From the NCBI GenBank assembly GCA_004009845.1, contig RMBW01000046.1, forward strand, positions 124,001 through 188,000: a DNA stretch of 64,000 nt. Direction: 5' to 3'. Source of the stretch: Davidsoniella eucalypti. Its lineage: Eukaryota; Ascomycota; Sordariomycetes; Microascales; Ceratocystidaceae. Shown in pieces: positions 1-15,400 of the stretch. A program made the translations under genes and the position numbers. The stretch's first letter is position 1. Every line of letters begins with the position of its first letter. The notes under the pieces are model-generated. The model was not told the DNA's origin. It searched no databases and was given only the letters and a program-made list of their open reading frames with translations.

Positions 1-3000
1 TTGCTCTTTCTACCGCTTCCCGGTTACGTGCCCTGTCTGCTCTAGCCGCACGCTGAATATCACGATACCGACGAGAACCAGTTTTGGCACTTCACCGCCC
101 CCTTATTCCTCGAGCAAGTGATTATATGTGGTAGCAACTCCTTCCTGTGTCTATGCCGAGACTGTGTAGTCTGGTCGCAGTATAAGTAGCTGCATATAAC
201 GAAAGACTCAAATACAGGAGGCAACAGCTATATGCTGTAGATAAATATAAAACCTATAACAGCAATGTTTATAGAGCTTGGTACGGGCTGAGATGAACAT
301 ATTAGTTAATTTCTAAAACGTTGCACAACTACATTTTTTAAAGGAAGCAGATCAGAGCAAAGAACGGGACACGCTATTTGATAGCATCTATCTTGGAGCA
401 CAAAGCTGGCACTATAAGGGTGGATGGTCAGTTACTCAGTCTATAGATGTATATGCAAGGTGGACTCACTATGGTCTTTGAAGGCGCCCTTAGGTTCCAG
501 ATGCAAATGCACATGACATAGCACAGTTATGGTGTTGTTTATTCTCTTCCCTTTTCCTAAATGCCATCTTTCTAGCGGCTTCATCGTAGACAGAAAGCAC
601 CTTGATTGACGCAGGCACTTAAAGCGCCGTCTCGATCAAAACAAAAGCCTCATATTGCTCGTGTGTTTCTAAGGCGGCACGAATCCATATATAAACAGAG
701 TGATATCAAAACGACTTGAACAGCACATCATCTACAACCACAATCGTAAAAGAACGAATATCTAAAGAGTGTCAAGGTGTCGGAAAACAAAAGCCAAAGG
801 CACATAATTTCTGGTTGTTATAGACACCCTCCAGATTTCTGCAAAGTCTTATGCAGATACAGAGATATGTATAAATATGGTTACAGATAACTACCAAATA
901 TATAAACTATGATATTGTCAACTCCAAGGGTGCTTAGTCCGCTCTGGCCTAGTAGGTCTCGTCTAGTTTGGTGGATGGATGGGTGGGTGGGAAACAACGT
1001 GGACTGCTCTCATTGGACTCTTGAGATATGGAAGAATCCTCAGGATCATGTTTGGGTGTTTGTGTTTCTGGAATCTTATTTCTGGTACTTTGATTGTACA
1101 TATAATAGTATGTGGCGATCTACTTATTCGGTGTTAAGCCAATGTTGCGCACTGTCTTTGTTTCTACCACATACAGATATGTATCTATATACAATGTAGC
1201 TGTAATTCTATCTGATTTTCTTACAACGGCCTCTTTTCAAGGATTCATTGGCTCTTGACTAGCACTGGTGATGGTCTATACAAGACTGTGTACTCGATAC
1301 AGGAGGTGGTAAGATTTCATGCCAATCTACAAAGCACGCTATACATAACTACCTACAGTGTACTCATCGGCTATATCACGAAGAACGTACATTACATTAC
1401 ATACCCGTCGTTGTCAGTTCACGCTCACAAGATGCAGGGTCCGGACCACTGCAGCCCATCCATTCATCCACTCGCCCATTCCACATTTCATATCCCATAC
1501 ATCTGTATGTACTTTGCCATCCAAGGCGTAGCCGATAGCTGTCTCTCCACTATCTGGACTATCTCAACTTGGTATTGGGACGGATGCACCACTGCCAGCG
1601 CAGCAAATGTCCAGGTTCCCCTCATTAATCCAAGTCCGGGTTCATCAATGAACTGTAGCTCGTTCAAGGAGGGAGACAGAGAGGGGGGGATAACCGAAGG
1701 AGACGCTCCGATGCTACTCCAGTCTGCAGAGCCTAAGCACTCACTTACTTTGAATTTTAGTCGACTGAAAGGGAATATAACAGGCACTGAATATGAGGCT
1801 GCGACTATCATTGGCCACTGGCGTCAGCTAAACTTCTCCACTCAAGCCATAATAACAATAGCAGAGGCCAACGCTATCGATGTTTATCTTTTGATTTCTC
1901 GTCTTTTACTATGTAGACACCGTGCCTTTGGGCTGCCAACAACCGACTGCCCGCTCAAGACCTACGCGGGGGACTCGACGTAATAGTACGTTGGCCAGCA
2001 CATCGAACAAAGCGTGGTCCAGGTCTAGCTGCAGTAGCTGCAGGGTATAGTAGTTGCAGGGAACGCCACCCTCTCTCCCTTCTGTCTCTTTCTCTACTTT
2101 CTGCTTAATGTAATTGCCTTTTGCTTCCCTGGCTTCAGGTCGCAAATCAACGATAGGCTTTGCAGTTGTAAGAACAATAACATCACTATACATGATCGAT
2201 TGTGTCTACTGAAGCGGACATTCTGCATACTACTGTCCGTACCCGCAGTTCGTAACGGAAAGCGAGACCGCGAGTTGGTCCTAAAATGAGAAAGCATGAA
2301 GGCGTTAAGAACAGGGGGGGGGGGGGCGTCTTAGACAATCTTGACTACATAGTTTCCTAGGACGACAACAACAAAACTAGGCTCATTGACTTCCCTTACA
2401 AAACAAAGAAAAATTAAAGTAGCGTTGAAAAAACTCAACTGTCTGATATCGTGTGTTGCACTTATAACTACAAGCACGCCCTTTCATCGTCCATGCAATA
2501 ACAGGATTGTCAAGCTAGGATACAACTTCAAAGACAGAAAACGGATATCAAAAATCAAAACAAACCACAATCCGAAAGCGAATACCAAAAGCCGATCAAG
2601 TGATCTTGTTCCCCCGCCTCAAATCTGCTTCTCCGCTTCATGCCAGCTCATCAACAAGTAGGGTCACAGTAAAACATCATATATTCAGAAGTTCAATATC
2701 AAGAGAAGAACGAAACGGAAAATGGCTGAATGTCAAGCAAAAGTCATGATCTATGTATAGTCCTTAATTAATATGACGGGTTTATCGTCTTCTTCGTCCA
2801 TGATGCCAATGTAGAATTGACACCAACGGTCAGCTTATACGCGATAAATGGAGTATTCTATAGAAATAATAGCATCATTTATGCGTAACAATTATCTAGG
2901 TATTTAAAGCTACTCATAAAATGCATATCTGTAGAGCTGATATGCTGGATTCTTTCTTTCTTTCTGTTCATTAGCCTCCATAATTTGCTCTAGTTATCTG

Positions 3001-6000
3001 TGTTCTAGTCTTTATAGTTGTAGCCACAACTATAGAGACTGTGAGGATCCTTCGCTCGCTACGGCATTGCCATTCCTACCCATCAAGCTTACTACTTCCA
3101 AGTGCTACTTAACTAATTCTAAATCTGCTACATATGATGCTTGCCTGCCTTGCAACTTACTACTAATACCAAGATACAATACATGTTGCATCCGTTCGCT
3201 TATGATTTACCCTACCTTTTTACCCTTTGTTGTTTTTGTTTATGTTTCTCTCTCACACACCTCACTTCAATCCCATAGTCAGATACCATCCATGTCGGCG
3301 CTTCTATTACCTTGCCGTCAAATTGACAATACAATGAGTTGTTCCAATACGATTCTCATCCAATATTATGAATCAAGGGCCTAGATCGATCACGTAAAAT
3401 CAGTGTAATATCAAAGCAAAAGTAAACATACATTCATGATACCCTCACCATCGCCATTATTTCTACCTAGTCACGGGATCTCCTGATTTCCTCCTATTAC
3501 TACATCCAGATATAGATTATCAGTATCAACTCCGATTCCTTAACTTACAGGTATACTAACTCGGTGTTCGCTTAGCTTGAGCAACCACTTTCAAATTTTC
3601 GTAGACGCCGCAACTACGTACTAGTAAGACAAGAGTACTCTATCACAGCCTGTAGCAGCTGCAGCCAGCCTCAGTCTTACCCATATCTACAGAATCACAA
3701 TTGGCAGCTGCGGGCATGAAGTAAGCTGCATCTATTTGTACAAACAGATACATATATCTGTACATGTTTGGTTCTTGTAGCTTGCATCTGACTTGGGATG
3801 GTCCAACGCTGACTGGCCTCTCATCCCACTTTTCACTACAAGATGGAGTCCGTCTTGGTGTAATGGGTCAACACACAATATTAGAACGATCTCCATTGTC
3901 AGAATAGGACATAGTCCAGAATCATCAGGCTATGGTTCGGTCTATACTGCTAAACCAAGAAATTACTATTGCCGTGTTCGCTAACAGCTCGGGCTGCGTT
4001 ACTATTCCGAGTAGAATCCTAGTTTGTTGTTCCGTTTCTCCACTCAAAATCTGCAGTCAGAACGTCTAAAATGCCATGGTATCGGTGAGATATCTATATT
4101 TGATTCGTTGCCGCTCTTGAGTTCTTCAATTAGTCTCGTCGATACTCCATATGTATATGTATGTAGTTTGAAGATCGTTTGTTTAACATATCTATAAAAG
4201 TGTTCAGGCTCCAAGAATATATGTATAAGTGATACTCGATACTATCTATTTAGCTGTAGCAGTCTAAGCCTGATTGATACAAATTTCAATGGGTGCTCAC
4301 GTTATGGCTGTTGTTAAATGTAGAATCATGTATATTTGTATATCTTCGTAATTACTTGCATAGTTCAAGTTACATACATCATCATATCTTCACCAATGTA
4401 CTGACAATCGTGGGAAATTTGCCACATAACTTACATATGGTTATACAGAATTCGCTAACTATGTATTGTTAATGAACATATACCAGAATCTGCAAGTTAG
4501 TTTGAAATATAGTCGTAAATACAAAAACAATGTTGAAAGCGTCTCCCTGTGGCGGTTTTTGCAACAAAGGACACAAAGGCGACTATACAACTAGAGGCAA
4601 GATTCAATCTATACTTGTGGCGGTAGCTCGAATCGTATACTGTAGATAAATTGATACTGTGTTAGTTTCTCGGCCGTGATCAAACGCTAGAAAGATGAGA
4701 AAAATCAACCAAGCCATCCATCCGCGAAATAATTGCAAGTACAATGTAGTCATCAAGGATATAATGAAAAGAAAGTTCTAGTCAAAGGAATGCATTCTCT
4801 AGTAAACGAAATTGTGAAATAAGTTTCCTTCTCCGAGCAAAAAGCACTCGTTCTCGGAGAATTGCGCCTTGTAGGGTAATCAGTCCCAAATTTAATGGTC
4901 CTCAGTCAGCATTCGTTGTAAATTATTACGCATCCTCTTACCCGTAACTCAACCGTAATCTTCTTCGACAGAGAGCTTTTCTTGTATATAGAACTAATAA
5001 TTATGATGGTTAGTTTATCTCTTTTTCTTTCGTAAAGTACACATGCACATATTTCTTGGCAATTATCTAGGAGGGGGATGGGTTAGAGCGGATGAGTAAA
5101 ATTTGCTCACGCATTACCATTATTGTGGGTTTTTTCAATTCTTGTTCTGACTTCTGAAACACTTATCAACCATACAAATAGCCCGGGCCGCTAACAAAAA
5201 GTTGGTGGTGGGCTTGCTGTTGTGGCATGCTGTGATTCGCTGGGAAATATAAACAAACAAAAATACATCTTTGTACATGTGTATCTGCACGCAAACACGA
5301 ACTGATCCTTCCATCGAAGTAATAGTAATATAACGGCGGCTAGAAACATCTCACTCACACCTACACATGTTGAAAATGGTGAACTGCCCACAGAGCTTTT
5401 GAGTTTTATCGTCTTTTGGCCTGTTATATCTATTGAATTCGTAATTTTGCTTATTGGGGTGTCGTCTCAGCGGCACAGTACTATCTTATCGAGTCCATCA
5501 GGTAAATAGGTGATTGCTCATTCATGTTGCTAGTTTTTGCCGCACCTTCCCCTCATTCCATGACGGATACCAAACGTAGAGATTTTCCCAAGAGGCAACT
5601 ACTCTTCCCGGTGCTATCTTTCGATTATCTAGACCTTTAGTGGTACCTTCCCTTGGATTCGGGAAGTAACTGAAAAACTTTTCCACAACTACACTCCAGT
5701 AATAAAAAGTAATAACCAGTAGTAACTAATAATAATGATAATAATACGACTCAATACTTATAAAAAAAATTAGATTCAGTTAAACCCAAGTCAAGGGGGT
5801 GAGTCTTGTGTATAATGCCTATCATCGGGCCTTTTTTGACTATTTTGATAGTGCTGTTTATCGGGGAAATTTTTGTATTCTAGGCTCGATTTACGTAGAG
5901 AAAAAATACCATTTCAAGCAGCTCCGGATATGATGTGATATACAACCTAAGTAATGGTAGTCGTTACTAATACCATAGCTATGACGCTGGCGAGGTATCA

Positions 6001-9000
6001 TCAGAGATGTGATGGGGTATTCTCTATTATACGCTATTAAGTGATGTGACTGACTGCACATGCAGGCTCTTGTATGATAAGTCTACCTTTTGTGTTTCTA
6101 AAGAAAGAACGCAGGTGCATAGGGAAACGGAAAGGGAAGGGAAATAGAAAGGGAAAGATACCACCGTCGTGTCCTGGGGGGCTCCAATGTGCTTCCACTG
6201 CATCAATCACAAATCACGCAGGGTGCAGCCGTGTAGAACCGTGCAATATGAATGATAAATTTTATACAGATAATCATAGCTAGTTACAGACTCACATCTT
6301 TTTAATATAACCACATGCTATAATATGGGCTTTGAATATTTCCATCTTCCGTGCATATGGTCTGAATGGACTTGCTTAGCACTACTTAATTTGTAGTTAT
6401 AGTGTTGGCTATGTTGTCTATCCTGTTTTCTTGGTATTAAAAGTTCGCATGTTCTAAGATCTTCTTCTTTTTCTTTTAGCCTTTAGTTCTAGAAATCCAT
6501 GATTCACTATTAGGCCTGGTAATTTCCCGTGTGATGGCGCGCATTAAGAACATGTAGCCGATGGAAAAATCAGAACCCTCGGTGGTACTTTGTTTAAGTA
6601 TCGACGTCTACAGCATGTCAAGTGAGCCAAAATGAAGTACCAAGTACCTGACTCTTTCATATGACGGCGAGTTCACACCCCCTAGACAAGAAGCCGACTA
6701 TGTGATATCGTATATTCTAAACCGATACCATATTCCCTTCTTACTTGATAGTGACTAGGATTCTGCGGTCCCTCCTGTTGAGACGTTGGTCGCAAAAGAT
6801 CTTCCGAATGTCTGGACCCAGCCTCCTGTGATACTTTACCATGTCATTTAGTATATCGATACAAATTGGCTGTGGATAGCCCAGATTCACTGTCACTTTG
6901 CTGTTAAATATGGCTCTTTCCAGTCTTTGGTCTATTTTTTTTCCTCTTGTCTTCGCTTTAGCCCATATAGGATAAAATTCATGTTCTCGGCGGCCGAGAT
7001 TCCTTAACATTTCCGACGGCACGCCTATATATGTATACTTTTTCTTCTTGCTATCCCAATCGTAATGACTTTATCACTTTAATAATCATATTATCTTCTT
7101 CTTTTTTGTAAGCAGCAAGGAAAGTGTCCGGATATTATATCCTTCTCTGTGCTCCAGAGATGAAGTTCAACAACGTAAAAATATCAACGACCCCACCATG
7201 GAGACTAGTAGTTCTAGTAGTACATAGATCATAGCCAACCGTTTACTTGACTTGCTCCGTTCGGTCGAAATTTATCTAATTTAGTTGGAGAAGTTACAAC
7301 AAAAATCCCCTGACAAATGTCAAGGTCAAGATGCATATGGTGGGCAACGGATACCATGCATCATGTCATGTATGTATGCTGCATATAGTTTATATGAACA
7401 ACTTCCGCCGTACATATCACGTTGATGCATACTTACATCCTATCGCTTTGCAGGTACCTCCAGATAGCTGAGTAACTTTTTGTTCGGTTCACCGCACATA
7501 TCTGTAAGCTAGCCCTGTGCAGCAGACAATGCTAACGAGGCCTATTGCTTGCTGCAGGTATCCTAGCTAAGCATAATTATCACATTAGTGCATGTGGCAC
7601 TACAGAAATCCCGAGTCTCTTGACTACTGTAACATCCAGACGGCGACTGGTTATAGGAACTGTCTGTATACAGATTTCTACCTCGTTTACTTTCTTCATT
7701 TCCTGCCTCTAGTAGTTCTCCCCGGGTGAAACTGTTTCTCCATGATGCTTGTTGATGCCGTTTGAGAATTGAAGAGGGACCTTTTTTCGCTCATCGGTGT
7801 GGCGTTACTAAGTCTTGTAGATACAATCAATCGATCACATAAACCCGCACGGTATGCTTCCTATTATCCCTAGAAACATATGTTACTCACAATAGTGATA
7901 CCGCTACAACTTGGCCCAAAGTTCGCCATAATCTCTAGTAAGACGAGCATGTCTTATATCCTCCGCCTCCTCACACATAATTTCATTCTTAGACAAAACA
8001 TTAACAGAGCTTCGGTATAGCCTTTTTCCTTGCCTGATGTGAATTGAATACAATGCGTGTGTTTTTTCTTCCCTACTTTCAATTTTGCGTTCCGCTCTCA
8101 CAGAAATGGGGGAAAATATTCATTAACTTCACTGAAGGGCATCCAATAACGCCCGGAGCATGCTAGCCCCAAAAAGAATGGAACTATGGAAGGGCCGAGC
8201 CATAGAAAAAAAGGAATACTTTGTACAGCCAAGTTATAAGATAGAAAAGAATTTGTAAAAGAGGATTGGGTGGCATGATGTTGGAAAAAGATGTTACGAA
8301 GACGAAGGGTTGGCCATTCATTTTATCTCTGAATATTCTGTTGAAATTGGATAAGCCGCTACGCAATCTATAATGTGTTTCCAGAGTATATTATACAAAT
8401 GGAGTGCTAGCATGCCGCTCCCAGATTTCAGTACTTTTGAAGTACACTTCACAACGTAACTTCCATGCAATAGCTCGTAACAATATTTTTTTAGTATGAT
8501 GGCAGGAAAAAAGACCCAAAAAGGTGTGAACCCAAGGTGGCCTTCTAGTGTTGTTCTATTACAGCCAACATTTTCAGCTTCGCTGCACAAGTCTTGCAGG
8601 GTTTTCATTATTATGCTGTAGCTATATCAGTACAACCTTGAAAGTTAAGTATGACTTGCAGATTCACGCACGATTTTGGTCTCGACATTCAAGACTTCTA
8701 AAATAGGGTGAGTACCACCGCTAGTAGTAATAACATTCATCTACAACTAGGTATGTAGCAGCAGCCATACAGACCAGTCAAAACAACAAGCACGTGTGGT
8801 ACTAATACATTTGCTCTAATTGTTGCTCTGACACACCCCTTTCTTCATAAACCGTCGATATCACAGAATATGATGTGACGAAGGGAGCTCAAAATACAGT
8901 TTCTATTTACTCGAGCATATAGTAGATATTTAGCGTAGCCTTTTCAGGAGATTTGCAAACTCCAGGTCCAGCCATCACAATGCACAGAGCTAATTTCAAT

Positions 9001-12000
9001 ATATCGAGTACGGCCGTTGTCGATGTGACGGAATGACGGTTTGTATTTCATCTTAGACAAAATTCTATCTGTACATGACGATGTTGGAACAGAATTAAAC
9101 TAGCATCTGGCCATTATAAGCAGTCAACACCGTGATTGGCTTCTTAATGGCGAATCAGAAGCCAGAATTGACGTTTGAGAAATAGCCGCCGTGTAGAAAG
9201 TTGTATGTCACAGATCACAGACGGTACTTTTTGTATGAGGCTCGAGCAAGCATGTCAAGAAGATTTTGCCATGATTGTAATCAGCTTATTGTCCACGGTC
9301 TCAATATAAAAAGATGATAATTGTGTAGCATCCTATTTGTAGTTGTAACAAACTAAAAAGGAACTCAAGATATAATAGCACGTGTCTTAGTGTGGCTACT
9401 TCATGCGTCAAGACAAGGTTTGTATTATACACTATCCAATGAATATTCAAGATTGACATCTAGTACTCTCGGTGAGACGAAACTCTACAAACTACAAACA
9501 AGGGAACGAATTCCCTTCCATGATAACGCCTAAATGTTCTACGAGAAGAGGGCGTGTACTTGGCTAAGCCGAAGCCAATATCATATATGGATGAAGGCTT
9601 GTAAATGGAGAGTTTATTTTAGCGGCACAGTTAGTCAAATCTGTATATTGAACAAGCTTACTTTTCGGTCTCGTCTCGCCACAATACTCTCGACTGGCCT
9701 CCTCCATCCCTCCCATAAATCCCCGAGAATAGGTTACCTCCGGATTGAGTTCAACTCTCATCCAATCAAGCACCAAGGCTCATAATAACCATGAGTTGAC
9801 ATGAAGTGCTTGCATATGTCAAAAGCACGACAAGGGGCCTTAACTAGAAGCCAAAGACTAGGGGAAAGGTAGGCTATGTGCTCGTAATATATGAGTTATA
9901 ACTACAATGTCAGCCTATAACGTTGGCTGGTCTACGTAGACTGGAGGATTGAGTTCAAGATATCGTAGGCCATAGTTTCATGTATTTACAAGCTTCCTAT
10001 CTTGGAAACTAAACTTTGGTAACTACAACCAATCAAAGAAACATACTCCTTATAGTGATAACATTTTGGCCTGTATCGTTCAAAATTGCAGTTTGTAGGG
10101 GCCAAGGAAGGAAAAAGATCAAATAGAATTCCAAAAACGTATTTTGAATACTACACATCAGTAGTCCTTTTTTATAGTCTTTTTTGTAAGCCTCCTTAAA
10201 TTTCCTATGAGGCAAAATCGATTTGATAGTATGTATCTACATACATGGCCTGGATACCATAGTCAATCAAACTGGCCGCATTTTTGGGGCTAGAATATCG
10301 GTACATCTCTTGTTCTAAGCCTAACATAGTGATAACAAGTTGTACTAAACAATTCTTCATTTATCCCAACTATTAGAGCTTCTAAATATGTATTTCAGCA
10401 AAGGCAGCTCATTATAGTCTGACCCTATGCTATACCACTTGATATCCATTCGTAGGGAATACGCAAATATATACATATTCTTTCGAGTATTATAGGTGAC
10501 TCTCTTGAAATATGATTTATATCATATAAGATAGAAACAATAGATATGGTTTATGGTTTGCTCTACTGCTATTGGTCGAAACCCTCATATTATAATAATA
10601 ATATAATCTCAAAACGTATCTATAACTACAAGCAATCAGTGATGCCATGGCCAAATTTCGAATCCTATAAGCCATAGCTTGACGAATGAGATTTCTCTTT
10701 AATGATGCACCCTTGGCTTCACGGTTTGTCTCATATGAAGCCATTGTGTATAAATGAGAAAAAAAAACCGATACCCATACTTAGACTATAGATTGTCGTT
10801 ATATCATGTTCATCGATCATGTGGTAAGTTCGAGTAACGAAAAGCATGAAATTATAAGTCATTAGCGCTAAAGAAATCGATGAATGCAATGATTTCCGTA
10901 TTGGGACTAGATCCGGTTTCTCTAATGAACTACACTTACAATACACGTAACATAAAACACCGATAGTTAGTTGATTTTATGAGCCTATAAAAGAATCCAA
11001 ATCCCAATTCAAACGCCGCCCAATGGTGGCCTATCGGGGTTGCCATGAGTCGGCCGATTGCTGGATATAAAGCTGCATTAGAAGGCCGTTATACAAGAAT
11101 CCTGGTGAGCATGATACGCTATAGCTCAGATATTACATTGTGAGCAAGGCGCCGGCGAAATCAGTTTCTTTTCTTCACCCTCTCCTTGCCTCGACTTATG
11201 CTCTTTAAGAGATGGATATAGCCTTCAGCAAGTGAGGGATCCGTGTTAATGTGAGACAGATGCCATGTCAAGATATGTAAACCCAGCTCGCCTTGCTTGA
11301 TACCAAGTTTGAATTTAAAATGTTACATATACAAGTCTACAAAAAACTTCAAGTCAAATCCCATATACAGGTAAATCATTATATTTAGTCTATATCATGT
11401 AGTGTAAAAGAGTACACTTTACAGTCAGTTCAGCATTGCATACTTACTAGTATAGCTGGTGATATGCGGTCTCGGAAGTTCTGTCCACCTCACGTTTCGA
11501 TTCACGGCACTAACGGCCTCACTGAATCATGTCTCTTCTTGTAGCTATACTAGCAAGTCCGGGGTATGGGAGAGACAAACTTGTGAAAGAAGAGCTTTCC
11601 TCTCTAGGGCACTATAATAGATGGCGTTTCACGTCCGTATATGTCTAGAGAGATATAGGCGGTGAGTTTGGCTTCTGTTTGTTGTGGTGAACCATGTTCA
11701 ACTCGACACATGGCTATAGTTTTACATAACTGTAGGTGCATATTAATATTCGCGGATAGTCCGTATCCAGCCTTAGATTTCCGTAACGTACATAGATGCC
11801 TTGGGAATATCGAAGCTGTCTTTGCTAAGCTTGGCACTAAAGCGTCTTACACAGACGTTATATGTATGAAGCTTTCGGGCAAGAGATCTTATGTAGCTGT
11901 ATAACCCAAGACCCTAAAGGAAAAAAGCGAGTTACAGTAAAATAACAGAAGACACAGGCCTTTTCTGTTATTTAGAATAAAGATACTGTAGCTAGCAGTA

Positions 12001-12400
12001 CGAATATCTTCAGAATGGCCCATGTTTTCTACCTTTTATCCGAGGCACTCTTTTTTCTGTTGTTTATGCGCTGAAACTTTCGTTGCTCCCTTGCATTTTG
12101 TATATCATATCAAACATCACACCACATCCCTTTTTTTTTTTAATACCGTAAATCGTAGATTAAAAGGTAAGTTCAACATTCTTTACCAACTAAAACTCTT
12201 ATGCATATTGGTCAATACTTATTGTAGGCCTACTTCAAGGATATGAAGCATAGAATCTTACGCATACTTTCCTGCTATGCCACAGAGGCTAAATCAAACA
12301 TTATATCTTCACCGTGCATTTGTTACCATCGCCGTTCAAAACAAAAACACAGAGATCTACGCGTTCTATGGCCGTATCAAGTATAAGTACGTAACATATA
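1..12400. other. Gene-free AT-rich region, left part
   Basis: I see no supportable gene here. Base composition by eye is about 35-42% GC, well below the coding parts of this window. Open frames are short, overlap on both strands, mostly lack an ATG start and show no recognisable domain, codon bias or convincing exon-intron structure. The sequence is rich in short alternating and palindromic words such as TACATGTA and TATATA. A run of 13 G lies at 2314-2326. No tRNA, rRNA or intact transposon was recognised. It could hold distal regulatory DNA for stuA, non-coding transcripts or decayed repeats; the sequence alone does not decide. Confidence 0.6.
2314..2326 (+). repeat. Poly-G homopolymer, 13 bases
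   Basis: An uninterrupted run of 13 G stands in otherwise AT-rich non-coding DNA. Such a tract is prone to length error in sequencing and to slippage. No function is implied. Confidence 0.9.
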
Positions 12401-15400
12401 TCGAGAATATAGCCACTAATAGTTATGACAGATAACGGGCTCTATTAGGCTTCTAGAATAGCAATCAAGATATACCGTTGATAACCACTTCATTTATGTA
12501 ATATCAGGCTCTTGCTCAAGTATAATAACAGTACCTCTATAGCTCGTAATCTCACCGTACAATCAATGATTGCGGCCCAACAAGACCTACCTCGGCAGAT
12601 TCCTACGACGTTCCCTTTCCGCCCCTCCTGCTCCTACCACCTCACCTGATATCGACTATGCTTGTTTGTTTTCTTTCTCTTTGTTTTTTTCGTGTGCTTC
12701 TACTCTCGAGGGAAGCCTCTTCTGGCCCTCCTATCCGAAGACGGGGGAAACCCCCAGAATATTTTCAAATAAAACCTTCTCGTTTTCTAGTACCCGAAGG
12801 ATAAGAAAATCAGGTCTAGAATGCGGTCTCTACGGGATAATCACGGAGTTCGAGTGTCTACCGACGAGAGCGAAGTCAAGATATGACTCTTTTATTTCAA
12901 TAATAAACATTAATCCTGTTGTGTGCTTCTCCACGGTGGTTATTGGCAGGGTGCAAATCCCATTATCCAATGCCAGTTCAGTCCTATCGAGGAAAAGAAC
13001 CAGCTTTCTCCACCAAGCTGACCATACTGCCCACGGTTTATTTAGCGGTGAGCAAAGACTGGCTAGAAAACTAGGTTTTTGGCTTGCTCCATGACCGTCA
13101 AGACCTAGATAACAAATACAGTACAGTACGACCACAAACAACCCAAACTCACAGTAAATTTCAGTATCAGGCCAGTAAACAAATCGACGGAAACCCCATG
13201 TTTTCTTAAGCTTTATATCCTAGCTGATTTATGGGCCAAAAATCGCAAATAATGATATAACGCAAGCCTGCGTAAGCGGGTTGGCATTTTCTGCTCTTTT
13301 TCCATCGGTTATAGCGGATAGAGCGTTGAAATCACTAGTCCTCAATAAACGATTTATACCAAAACTAAATATACATGGACAATAAAAAATAAAGGGTTTT
13401 TTTATTTTTGGCTACTCCCTCTTTATGCTCTCACCGCTCTTCGGCCACGGGTCAAGGTCCGAGGCCGTTAGTATATCTGGTCTCTCCAGTATTTCCTTGT
13501 CAAGCCAAAACCAAGCAACATCTGCTACCAGGAGTTGTTCCATGGGCTGATTCGGCAAGGCCAGCTAGTCTCAGTCAAGCCGAGTGGAAAAAGATAGAGG
13601 AAGACGCCATAAAAATTGGTGTAAATTTACATGTGCGCTTGTATTTCCGGGTGTTATTAACGGTTGGTCCGAGGAATGTCAATGAGAAAGAGAAGAAAAA
13701 GAAACAGATGCCGATGATATTAGGTCGCATGAAAATGGGGCTAATACCATATCATGTCATACCAACGCTAAGCCAGACCAGGCAATGCCTTGCCTTACCA
13801 CACTATCTTCTCCAAGTAATCGTTCTATCTGTCCTGTCCGGCCAATTGTAGTAGCGTCAAGCGTTGATATCTTACATCAACATTAACATACACACTGAAC
13901 ACATCGAGATAACACATTCCCTTGATTTCTAAGATCATGTCAACCAAGAACACTTCCCTCATAAGCAGAGCACGCACATGCCTTGTTCATATATATTGTT
14001 GGCAAGGTCCAAGATCACCAAATCAGGACTGTGTGGAAATCCTCCCATGTTCTGATACATATGTACTTCTCATGGCCAAGCTACATTTGGCAATCTCGAG
14101 TTCAGCTCACGCCGTAAAGCTGCTGCCTTTCTAACAACCGTTGTTTTCTTTTTTCACCAATAACTACAGTGGGTAGATGGGCAGAGAAAAGATCATAAGC
14201 GGCTAATGCACCTATGAACCAAAACATTGTCATCGCTGGAAATCAAGGACAACGCAACGGACAATCCATCCCTTCCGTGCAAAGTCCAGCATAGCGAGCT
14301 GTAGCTTGCGCCAAGAACAATAAGGCAAAAAAAGTAGCATGGTGACAGCAGCGTTCTTGACCATAGACGTAAAAAACACGGATACATTATATCATCAGTC
14401 TTTTCTCATCGTCCAGGGTAGGTAGCAGAACAAATACAGGGTCTTCACCGCTACAATTGCGTTCACAAGAACAAAACAATACAGCAAGCCTAAGTATTCA
14501 TACCAGAGATACCTATTATCAGTACATGATGCCAGTATTGGAAGTAGTCTGGTATGGGTGCCAGCTGTTATTCCCTATCTGTTACTTATAGATTCCTTGT
14601 TCATGGTTCGTATCTTATCTCTGGGTGGAAAATATCCAGTTGCTATTGATGTTGATACTGAAATCGAGAACGAAGGATAAAATAGTGGTAGAATATATTA
14701 CATAGTCAGATTGAACGGCTAACTACCGAATTTTCTTTCATTATGACACACGTAAGCAGACGTTGGAGACCACAGGCAACGATAAATGGAACTATCGGAA
14801 TTAGAAGCCCTCGTGTTATGACCGAATTCTGCTCGGATACTATGCCTACGATTGCAAGACTCGCCAGGCGACGAAGCAGGAAACAGAAAGAATTACCAGA
14901 CGGTATGCTGCTTACTAACTATACGGTACCTTGCCATGAACGACACTTTTGGCCAGCATATATCATAGGCCAGTCTCTCACGATAATCTCCAAGCTGACT
15001 ACAGTATCACGAGCCAGATGCGGCTTCCCATGCCGGCTCGGTCATGGGAATTTGCAGAAACGCCTCATGAATAAAAGAAAACAGAGCAAACGCATTATTA
15101 CGGTATCCTAGCCTTCCCTTAAGCCAGGACATTAGCTATAAAATGGGTTTATTTGCTAAACTGACGGAAGGCTACTCCTCAGCTTTACGTGTAAAGCGCT
15201 TACATGAGATTAGGTTTAGTGGAGATAAGTCTACCTAGCATGTGTAAGGGTTTGGGTTATTGCAGTCCAACTGTAGTTAAGACCCCTAAGCTAGCATAAC
15301 TTGATCGACTAACTATCTATCTTCTCTTCTAATGCCGATATGTACAACAAAGCAGGAGTTTGGGTATCATATCTAGCTAGACTGTTTGTCTTGGATTCGA

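Noticed and set aside
1255..1983. A 242-codon open frame on the plus strand
   Set aside because: It opens with TTG rather than ATG, overlaps an antisense frame, has no recognisable domain and lies in AT-rich non-coding DNA.
12570..13094. A 174-codon open frame on the plus strand
   Set aside because: It begins with TTG, the composition is Ser/Phe-rich as expected from pyrimidine-rich DNA, and no family is recognisable.
14743..15111. A 122-codon frame with a true ATG
   Set aside because: Arg/Lys-rich without domain, signal or codon bias; length is within chance expectation for a 25 kb gap. Kept only as a weak candidate.
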